This document shows, one piece after another, positions 24,524 through 32,961 of a stretch of 64,000 bases of DNA. The stretch comes from Caenorhabditis elegans. Its lineage: Eukaryota > Nematoda > Chromadorea > Rhabditida > Rhabditidae. Both the position numbers and the translations under genes were made by a program. The notes below the pieces were generated by a model that was not told the origin of the DNA, searched no databases, and saw nothing but the letters and a program-made list of their open reading frames with translations. How positions within the stretch are numbered: the stretch's first letter is position 1; the number at the start of each line of letters is the position of its first letter. The stretch lies in assembly GCF_000002985.6 (NCBI RefSeq), contig NC_003282.8, forward strand, positions 3,038,001 through 3,102,000. Reading direction: 5' to 3'.

Positions 24524-26775
24524 TCAGACGAAGAAAAGAATAAAAGCACTGCATTCGAGCAAAATGATGGAAACAATGGTAACATTTTTATAGATAAAAC
24601 TTGTCAATTTAAAAATAATTAAATAATTAATTTCAAAATTATAAAACAAATGCGGATAAATTTCCGCTTCCGCGTAATCAAGGTGACGCGTCCAACTCCT
24701 TGCGAATCCACCAAAGGAAGGGGGTTTGAGGCCGAATAGGCTCATCCAGTTGGCTTCTTCAATTTTCGAAGAGATCACCGCCGCCGAGGCATCACTGGAG
24801 ACGCAAAAAACCACCAATTTGCCTTGCGTTTGTGATTTGAACGGCATTGCGAGGTACTCTGCTGATTCCAGATCTTCGACTCTGAAATAAGATTATAATA
24901 GAAATAAAATAAGTCTAAAAAATCGATACCCAATCGTCTTCAATATCATTTTTAATTCCAAATGCGTTGGATCCGTGATGCTCTGAATTGTGGCGTTCAC
25001 GATGGAAAAGCGGCGATCGGAACCTTCCATCGTCGAGGAGATGGGTCGCTTGGTGCTGGGCTCGCCGTCTGGAAGATCCTCGGCGGATCGCTTCAACGAC
25101 ATGCTCGCCGACGGCCCAGCAGCTTCCTCACTCGTCGACTCTGGCACCGGATCATCGAGTTCTTCGACAGCATCGGGCGCCATCACCACCATCACATCCT
25201 CCTCGTCAACGCGCGCCATCACCTCAACTTCTTCATCGTCTTCCAGGAATATGGAGCCGCCGGAGTAGTCGGACAAGTAGCCGGACGTCGAGCTCACCGG
25301 CGATCGGAATGTCGAGAGTGAGCTTAGGGAGCTCACGCTACGACTGGGCGGCGAGTTCCGCGGCATGTAGTTCCAGGAACCAATACCCTGAAAATTGTAC
25401 GTGTTTTCTAAATTTTTCAAATGATTTTTAAATTTTGCAAAATTAAAAAAATTCATTTCCGGAAATTTCGATATTTTCGCGTTTTTTCAAATTTTTCCCA
25501 AAAGAAATTCGCTAAACTTTGAAAAAAATTAGTCAGAATTTTTTTTTGTTGGAAAAACAGTCAGAAAATTAAAAAAAAAATCAAATATTAATGAAAATTT
25601 GATTTTTAAATTTTGCAAAATCAAAAAAATTGGCTGATTTTCGATATAATTTTTTTCTTTTTTTTTCAAATTTTTCCCAAAAGAAATTCGCTAAAATTTC
25701 AATATTCGTCAAAAAAAAATTTTTTTTTCGGAAAAACAGTCTAAAAAATTAAAAAAATCAAATATTAATGAAAAATTGATTTTTCAATTTTGTAAAATTA
25801 AAAAAATTGGCTAATTTCCGGCAATTCCGATATTTTCGCGTTTTTTTCAAATTTTTCCCAAAAGAAATTCGCTAAAATTTCAAAATTAATATTAAAAAAA
25901 TCTCCTTTTTTTTGGAAAAACTGTCGAAAAATTAAAAAAAAATCTGCCTCTTCCTATATTAAATCCTGAAATTGCATTCTTGACAGAAATAAAAAATAAG
26001 GGCACGTCAAATATTAATAAAAAATTAATTTTTCAATTTTGCAAAATTAAAAAAATTGGCTAATTTCCGGAAATTCCAACATTTTCGCGTTTTTTAAAAA
26101 AATTTTCCCAAAAGAAATTCGCTAAAATTTCAATATTCGTCAAAAAAAAATTTTTTTTTCCGAAAAACAGTCTAAAAAATTAAAAAAAAATTCTGTAGGC
26201 GAATTTTTCCGTATGTTACCTACTTAGCTAAAATGTAATATTTTTTATATTTCCGAGTATTTTCTCAATATTTTAAATAACATTTTTTTATTATCAGGAT
26301 TATCACAATTTCGAAAAATCAATAGTTTTTTTTCGGAGAATTTTCACAAAAAAAAATTACGCAGGAAGATTCATTATTCAGTTTTCCTAGAAAAAAAAAC
26401 CAAAATTACTGTTTTTTTGCAAAAATTATATTTTTCCATAATTTCCAGTAATTTCTTAATATTTTAGAATAATTATTTTTTCCATATATTTTTGATTAAT
26501 GAATACTTTTTTTTTCATAAAATATTAAAAAAAAAGTGTTTTTGATGTTAAAAATTACCGAAAAAAATCTCGTTAAAAAGTCGACTTTTTCAATAATTCC
26601 GAGTAATTTCTCAATATTTTTTTGATAAATCAATAATTTTTCGTTTTTTCTCAAAAAAAAAAACGATAATTTTCTCCAAAAAAAGCCTCCAGGCGACCTA
26701 TACCTACAAAAAAACTCACTTTTCGACTTTTTCCTGTTTCTGCGATCGGGTTTTGCGTCGATTTGTGGTAATTAG
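24524..26775 (-). CDS. Unrecognised serine- and acid-rich protein
   Basis: Three exons join in frame: 26775-26720, 25387-24930 and 24881-24524. An initiating exon further upstream is not identified. The middle exon is rich in Ser and Pro (SVSSLSSLSTFRSPVSSTSG), then in Asp/Glu (EDDEEVEVMARVDEEDV), then has a short basic patch (TKRP). It ends in the more globular segment VNATIQSITDPTHLELKMIL. The last exon reads ESAEYLAMPFKSQTQGKLVV and SKIEEANWMSLFGLKPPSF. The frame runs on through about 35 hydrophobic, AT-rich codons to a stop at 24524; that tail could be a membrane segment or an artefact of a missed donor. GC-rich exon composition contrasts with the surrounding introns and supports coding. 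I do not recognise the family. Confidence 0.6.
25484..26180. repeat. ~180-bp tandem satellite in an intron
   Basis: Four copies are anchored on cccaaaagaaattcgctaaa at about 25497, 25676, 25857 and 26107. The first two intervals are 179 and 181 bases; the last is about 250, because about 65 bases of different sequence (around aaatcctgaaattgcattct) are inserted in one unit. All lie in the 1.3 kb intron between the exons at 26720 and 25387. The rest of the intron to 26700 is AT-rich with no structure I can define. Confidence 0.8.
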
Positions 26776-26981
26776 CTGAAAATATAAACTATAGTTTTTA
26801 TATTTTAACTATTAATAAAGAAAACAAGAGAAAAGTGAGAAAAAACAATCAAAAACTCGAAAAACATCAGGAAATCAGCCAATTAAAAAATAAAGAAATT
26901 GCATGGCGCTCACACAGAAATTTTAATGCTCGTGTATTAAACAAGGATAGGACATGAGGTGCCAAAATAAGATTCATTGCG

Positions 26982-27311
26982 CTAATTTTTTATAGAACTT
27001 AATACTCTATTTGTGAAAAAGTGCCTTCGTAGTTTGGTTTTGCATTTCCCCCAGATGAACTTGGTTTTGGTACGAGTTTTACTATTTTTGTCTATTTTGA
27101 AAAATTGGTCAGAGTCAATATCAACTTTGTTCACTAGCATTTTCGACAAGAAAACTTTATCAATAGCTTTACGCCGAGCCTCTAAAGTTGATAAGTTAAA
27201 TAGTTCATTACGTTGAATAGCGCTCTTATAGTCGGGGTCATCTGTTCTGATGTATTTTCCCTTTTGCCTGCTGTTGCGTACGAATGCGTACGAATGAATG
27301 CGACGAGACAA
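26982..27311 (-). mobile_element. 3' fragment of a non-LTR (LINE-like) reverse transcriptase
   Basis: The minus frame carries the hallmarks of the extreme C-terminus of LINE polymerases: LFNLSTLEARRKAIDKVFL, then NKVDID, then a closing RRHFFTNRVLS. In the family this region follows the reverse transcriptase, with RRxxxD then ID and a final FFxNR before a WNxLP-type end. Only about 90 codons remain. The upstream part is lost and abuts a gacgagac microsatellite at 27298-27353. It is a dead fragment in the spacer between two minus-strand genes. Confidence 0.6.
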
Positions 27312-27353
27312 GACGAGACGAGATGAATGCGATGAACGAGACGAGACGAGTGA
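27298..27353. repeat. gacgagac / gaatgcg simple repeat
   Basis: Short reiterations of acgagacgaga, gaatgcg and gatgaacgagac overlap the truncated 5' border of the LINE fragment. Confidence 0.7.
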
Positions 27354-27567
27354 ATGCGTACGATTTCACGAGCAAACATTTTTTAACCCATATTTTTAAA
27401 TTCTAACCTTCAAAATTCGGGCAAATTAAACACGATAAATTAATAATAGGCTCCGCCCGTATATTGGATCTTTTTACGTTTAGTCTCTCGAGGTATACTC
27501 TTTAAACGCACTTTTTCAAAAAATTTTATTCAAATAAGTTCATTATATTTTCAAAATCGTGAAAACT

Positions 27568-28896
27568 CTAATAGTTTCCTCCACTGCTTCCTCCTCCCTG
27601 CTGCTGCTCTTGTCCACCTCCACCATACTTGCTCGGCTGCTGTTGTTGCTGTTGACCATATCCTCCTTGTTGTTGCTGTGGTTGCTGTTGTTGTCCTCCA
27701 CCATATTTGCTGCCACCGCCACCACCACCGTACTTGTTTCCTGAATTTAAAGGCGCTTTGAATATCGAAAAAAATATGTGGAATTTAGAAATATCACAAA
27801 AAAAGAAAACCGAAGAAATTCGCGGAAGACCGAAAAATCCGACTTAAAAAACGTGATTTTTTAAATTTTAGCTAATTATTTGAACCCCCTCCAAAATAAG
27901 AATTGCAACCAATCAGCGACTCGCTCCACGTAGTAGTACTGTAGGATTACTGTAATTTTGGAAAAGTTAGTTTTTGCCTTTTGAAGGGATATTGGTTTGG
28001 GGTTAGTGGGGGATATGGTGGAGTACTGTAGGGCTACTGTAGGGATACTGTAGGATTACTGTAGTTTAAGAAAAAAGGCGTTTTGTCTTTTGACGGGATA
28101 TTGGTTTGGGGTTAGTGGGGGATATGGTTGGAGTACCGTAGTAGTACTGTAAGGGTACTGTAGGGTACTATAAGGGGACTGTAGGATTACTGTAGTTTAA
28201 GAAAAAAAAACGACTTTTTGTCTTTTAAAGGGGCATTGGTTTGGGGTTTGTGGGGGATATGGTTGGAGTACCGTAGTAGTACTGTAGGGGTACTGTAGGG
28301 TACTGTAGGATTACTGTAGTTTAAGAAAAAAAAACGACTTTTTGTCTTTTAAAGGGACATTGGCTTGGGTTTTGGCTGGGAGAAAAAGGCGGGAAATTCA
28401 AATTTTCTAAGGAAGACAATTTTTTGGTAACTTCTAGAATTTTCAAGAAAGTCCGCAAAAAGTCAGGAAAAAGTAGGTAACTGCACAAAAGGTTTTGAGG
28501 TTTTTTCACTTTGCGATTTATTGAAACAACTTAATGTAAGCCTGGTTGCTCTATATTTTGATATAATTTTCTGAAATGAAACCCCTACTCACCACCACTC
28601 TGACCACCTCCATACTTGCTCTTCTTCTGGCCACCTCCTTGACTATACCCTCTTCGCACTCTCATCTTTGGCTGCGCAGCATCCCCAATATCTTCTTCCT
28701 CAACATCCAATTGAACTTCTCCAAGTGGTCCGACATCTTCCTCAGATCCTTGTTTCTCCGCCAGAGCATCCTCTGAAGTTTCACGAAGGAGCCTTGTAGA
28801 GTTATTTGGCGACGGTGCAACGTATTTCTCTTGGCCCGGAATAGCCGATACAGCGGCTATCAGAAGAAACATAGAAAGACATGAATAGTATTGCAT
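27568..28896 (-). CDS. Secreted YGGG/Gln-rich peptide precursor
   Basis: There are two exons, 28896-28593 and 27740-27568, with donor G/gtgagt and acceptor attcag/GA in frame (about 158 residues). The N-terminus is a signal peptide (YYSCLSMFLLIAAVSA). Then comes an acidic propeptide with ERETSEDA-like and LDVEEEDIGD content, then the furin-type site RVRR. After it the mature region is a low-complexity Gly/Gln/Lys/Tyr peptide with KYGGG repeated four times, separated by polyglutamine, ending SSGGNY. The order signal, acidic pro-region, dibasic cut, YGGG repeats is that of nematode antimicrobial or neuropeptide-like secreted peptides; this is inference from layout, not a family match. An AT-rich TATA-like ATAAAAAGG on the minus strand lies about 40 bases upstream of the ATG, followed by tttcag, a possible trans-splice site. 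Confidence 0.75.
27921..28376. repeat. CTGTAG-rich tandem repeat in the YGGG gene intron
   Basis: Four units of 105-135 bases each contain attggtttggggttagtg, a gggggatatgg run, a string of gtactgtagg variants and a closing ttactgtagtttaagaaaa. Relatives occur in inverse at about 15155-15215 and degenerate at 59845-59946. It lies inside the intron from 28592 to 27741. Confidence 0.85.
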
Positions 28897-30002
28897 TTTA
28901 AAGTGTGGATAGTTTGACGTCTGGGTCCTGAAACCTTTTTATATGAACCCACAACACAGTGTACTGTAAGAACCGGATGCTTGAGGAGAAAAGACAATTT
29001 ATCAAGAATTAATGAGGTGATGAGGGGTAGAGGAGGTAGTAGTTTCTATTCTTCAATCGAGTACAAATGACAAAAGGTACTGAAAGTCATTGTTAAGGGG
29101 GGGGGGGGGGGTTTCTGATTTTTTTTTTCATTTTTTCACGTGTCGTCATAGTGTCCGCTTTTCTGAAAATGTTCAGTATATTTGGCACGCTTTTCAGAAC
29201 CCATAGAGTTGCTCCAAAAGTATACTTCTGTAGGTTTTTGATGATTTTAAAGATTCAGTGGTAATATTCTATATTTTGGAAAAAATCTAAAATTTCGAAA
29301 AAAAAAGAAACATTTTTCAGATTACTTTGAAAATGTTTTTCTGAAATTGCTCTTACAGTTTTTTTTTTAAATTTACAATTAAGAGTAGTAAAACATTTTG
29401 TAACTTCTTTTTAAAAAAAACTATTTTGAAAAAAATCTGAATTTTCAACCAAAAATTGCATAAATACTAGAAGAAGTAAATTTTTCAAAAAAGTTGCCAA
29501 AATCTTTGCTCACATTTGAACACTTTCAAAATCACCATAAGTCTACGAAAATTCACTTTTGCAGAATCTTTACGGGCGCTAAAAAAAAGTATCAAAATGT
29601 ACCAAAAAATTATTTTTTCGGGAATTTATATGTCCTGAAATTGCTCGAAAATTGCAATTGAGATTTGCAATTTTAAAAATGATTTTGTGAGTACTTAGAA
29701 GTAGAAAAGCATTTTGGAATTTTTGCAATTTCAGAAAAAAAAATTAAATTCTCTCTCTCCGCGCCTCTGTAACGTTTACTAATCTTTGAAATTGTCAAAA
29801 GTATTCGAAAAACTCAATTTAAGAATCTTGGAAACAGTGCAAAAATTAACTGCTTTAATTTTTCATTTTACTCTGAAAATTTAAGTTGTTATCGGAAAAA
29901 AAATCATTTACTTATAGTAAAATATTAAAAAAAAACAACTGTGTAACATAACCAAGGATATGATAAAACGGCAGTGATCGAAAATTGATAAAATCTGATT
30001 TT
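28897..30002. other. Spacer between the YGGG peptide gene and the Ser-Gly protein gene
   Basis: The left ~60 bases are the YGGG gene promoter. A 15-base G tract lies at 29097-29111. The remainder (29115-30000) is AT-rich with no repeat or frame I can support. Confidence 0.7.
29097..29111 (+). repeat. Poly-G tract, 15 G
   Basis: An uninterrupted run of 15 guanines in AT-rich spacer. In C. elegans such runs can form G-quadruplexes and are deletion-prone when the DOG-1/FANCJ helicase is lost (established knowledge). Confidence 0.95.
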
Positions 30003-31801
30003 TTAGAAGAAGAAAGTCTGGACGTCTTCCCCGGATGCTTCAACATCGGCGCCGCTTCCATCTGATGAGACTGCATCCAAAAGGGTCTGAGCATTTAAAA
30101 TGGCTTCCTTAGCATCAGTTGAAACATCTCCTGAGCCGGATCCTTCCTAGAAAAAAACGATAGATTATTATAAAAGCTGAGGTAGTTCGATTAAAAATTT
30201 TCAGCCTGAATTTCTTTTCATAAGCTTTACTTTCAAAAATCTGAAGTAAAAAATTCAAAAATCAAAGCGTTTCAAAACCAAGAACGAAATTTTGAAAATG
30301 TTCACCGTGGTTTCAAACATGAGAAAAATCATAACCACAAACGTAAATTGTAAATTGCTCTCACTTTTTGATATTTTACTCACTAAATGTTCACATAAAT
30401 GACGTACAAACAAAACAAGATAAGACAAAATTATGAGAAAATGTTGTCAATTCTGACTTTCGTACTTTACTCTTTCATATCAAGTTTACTGGTCAATTTG
30501 CGACAAAACAGCAACTCACAAAAAATGTGGAATTATATGGAAATTATCTTCTCATTAAACTTTGTTTTATGAGAACACTTTCTTCAAAGTTGTGGGCCAC
30601 TTAGCAATTCTAGCTAAAAAAAACAGACCCGTCGGATGGCACCTGTAACTTTTTTCGGAATAGAGTTAAATGAATTTGACCAAATTGGTGATGTAAAAAA
30701 AATAACCAACAACAATTCGTTTTTTGAAAATATTTTGCTAACTTTAACTGTTGTTGAGTTATGCGTGTTTGAACATCTCAAGCAAATCACCGAGAAACCT
30801 AAAGCGACACTGCAACTTTTTCCTCACGAGGGACGAGGAAAAGTGGTTTCTAGGCCATGGCCGAGGGGCCGACAAGTTTCAGCGGCCATTTATCTTGCTT
30901 TGTTTTCCGCCTGTTTTCTTTTGTTTTTCACAGCTTTTTCCCGTTTTTTCTTATCAAAACTGATAAATAAATATTTTTTGCAGATGCTAAAACAATTTTC
31001 AAGTAAAAAAATTATGTATTCAGTGGGCAAGCAGCGGTGAAAGTGGTCAATGCAATATGATGGATTACGGGAATACAAAACCTAAACTTTTTCTGAAACA
31101 TGATACATATGATGCTAAGATGCTGAAATTACCTTATTTTCATAACGAGACCGCTGAAAAAGTTTTGAGGTTTTCAAAATTCAACTTTTTGTGCAAAAAT
31201 CTCGACTTTTTCACCAAAAAAGTTGAATTTTGGAAACCTCAAAACTTTTTCAGCGGTCTCGTTATGAAAGTCAGGTAGTCTCAGCATTTAAGCAGCATAT
31301 GTATCATGTTTCAGAAAAAGTTTAGGTTTTGTATTCCCGTAATCCATCATATTACATTGCCCACTTTCACCGCTGCTTGCCCACTGAATACATGATTTTT
31401 TTACTTGAAAATTGTTTTAGCATCTGCAAAAAATATTTATTTATCAGTTTTATTAAGAAAAAACAAAAAAAATTAATGAAAAACAAAAGAAAACAGGCGG
31501 AAACAAAGCAAGATAAATGGCCGCTGAAACTTGTCGGCCCCTCGGCCATGGCCTAGAAACCACTTTTCCTCGTCCCTCATGAGGAAAAAGTTGCAGTGAG
31601 CGACCGGATTTTTGACCGGAATATTGACCGCCACTGGCCTTACAAAGTTATGGTTTAAAAAAAAGACTCTAGATGATTGAATAAATGTTCCTAAATACTT
31701 AAATTCAGCATTTAGAAAACATAGAAATTACTAACCAAATCAGCTCCAAATGCTGCTCCAAAGAACAAAATAACCAGCAGAACAAGTTGCCAGAGATGCA
31801 T
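30003..31801 (-). CDS. cpg-9: Small secreted Ser-Gly protein, chondroitin-proteoglycan type
   Basis: There are two exons, 31801-31736 and 30146-30003, joined in phase 0, giving about 69 residues. Exon 1 is a signal peptide (MHLWQLVLLVILFFGAAFG). Exon 2 begins EGSGSGD and has DGSGAD and ASGED; Ser-Gly pairs beside acidic residues are the glycosaminoglycan attachment pattern. Between them is a short amphipathic stretch (TDAKEAILNAQTLLDAVSS), and the protein ends QTFFF. No chitin-binding cysteines are present. C. elegans has several such minimal chondroitin core proteins (cpg genes), thought to carry chondroitin chains in the extracellular or eggshell matrix. The symbol is my recollection that cpg-9 belongs to this clone; treat it as likely, not proven. 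The intron contains the palindromic element at 30808-31599. Confidence 0.7.
30808..31599. mobile_element. ~790-bp perfect-looking palindromic element
   Basis: The left end actgcaactttttcctc and the right end gaggaaaaagttgcagt are inverse, and the arms match almost to the centre at about 31203. Shared inner blocks include ggccatggccgaggggccga, gcaagcagcggtgaaagtgg and ataacgagaccgctgaaaaa. It inserts in the intron of the Ser-Gly protein gene. A second copy starts at 63652 and runs off the right edge. The apparent ORFs inside it (30636-31040 and 31329-31556) are palindrome artefacts. Confidence 0.9.
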
Positions 31802-32070
31802 ATTCGTATAGATAGGCCGTGTTTCAAACTGAACTGATTTGAAGACTGACAGGTGCTCCGTGCTCCAAGAGAGAATGTCTCCTCCCTCTTCTTTTTTTTT
31901 TTTTGATGGCACTTTGCAGAAACTGATTTGAAACACATTCATCAATTGGCGGCAAAGGTCAGAATGAATGAGTGGGAGAGATGAGATAAATGGGGTCATG
32001 CGACTTGAACGATGAAACAAGTGCAGAGAGAGCACAATTCGTATAGATTTAAAATAGCGCAAAGGAAAAA

Positions 32071-32961
32071 AATTTTAATTTGAAATTGTTTATTTGGGTG
32101 TATACAGTAAAATCAATAAATTAATAAAAGCTGAAGCGATTATAAAAATGTATTAATACAACATAACCGTTGGATCGAAATTATTGGGAGTCTTCGAGCG
32201 CTCACGAATAGTCAATTTTTCTGTAAAAACCACCAGAGTCAATGGTGGAATGTATAGGGCAACAAGACCACAAAGTGACATATAAAATGCGTATGAGAGG
32301 CTGGCTTGATTGAAAGTTGTGAAGCCAATGTCGTGGTGTTCCTCCAGGAGCATCGAAATTTTGAAGCTGGATTGAAATTGGGAGTAGAAGAGGGCGAGGG
32401 CTCCTCCGTGAGATACAGCTGAAAAAAAAAATATCATATTTGGCTTTTTCAAAAATGCATATTCTCTTTTACTATTGTACTCAACTACTTCACTTTTAAA
32501 TGTTGTATATATCGGTTTATTTGGAAATATCAAAAGTGATCAACTACAAATCTATAGAAAAGGAATAACAAATATTTTTTAGTTGACAGTATTTTAATAG
32601 AACAAATTACTACTGAAATATACGCTGTCAAAGTTGAACAATTGGGTGCGATACTATAAAGGAACATGCGGTCAAAATGTTGGCGCTTCATAGACTTGAA
32701 ATTTTCAAAATTTTCGAAATATATTTAAAACAACATTTTGGAAAATTGAAATTAAATATTTAGTCAGGCAGGCACCTTGAAAGAGACCAGGCAAATTTTC
32801 GGGTTACAGAAAAATTGACTATTCGTGAGCGCTCGAAGACTCCCAATAATTTCGATCCAACGGTTATGTTGTATTAATACATTTTTATAATCGCTTCAGC
32901 TTTTATTAATTTATTGATTTTACTGTATACACCCAAATAAACAATTTCAAATTAAAATTTT
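32071..32961. repeat. Inverted duplication of the clarin gene's 3' end (arms 32071-32226 and 32806-32961)
   Basis: The 156 bases at 32071-32226 (last ~24 codons, stop and 3' UTR of the clarin-like gene) recur in inverse at 32806-32961. I find no mismatch by eye. The second copy lies in the gene's own last intron, about 390 bases upstream of the final exon in transcript direction. It ends exactly where the block ttgggggccgaac begins. The pre-mRNA could form a 156-bp hairpin. Confidence 0.9.

Noticed and set aside
30636..31040. 134-codon ORF (and its mirror at 31329-31556)
   Set aside because: Runs through the arms of a palindromic element in an intron; the mirror frame proves it is arm sequence, not a gene.
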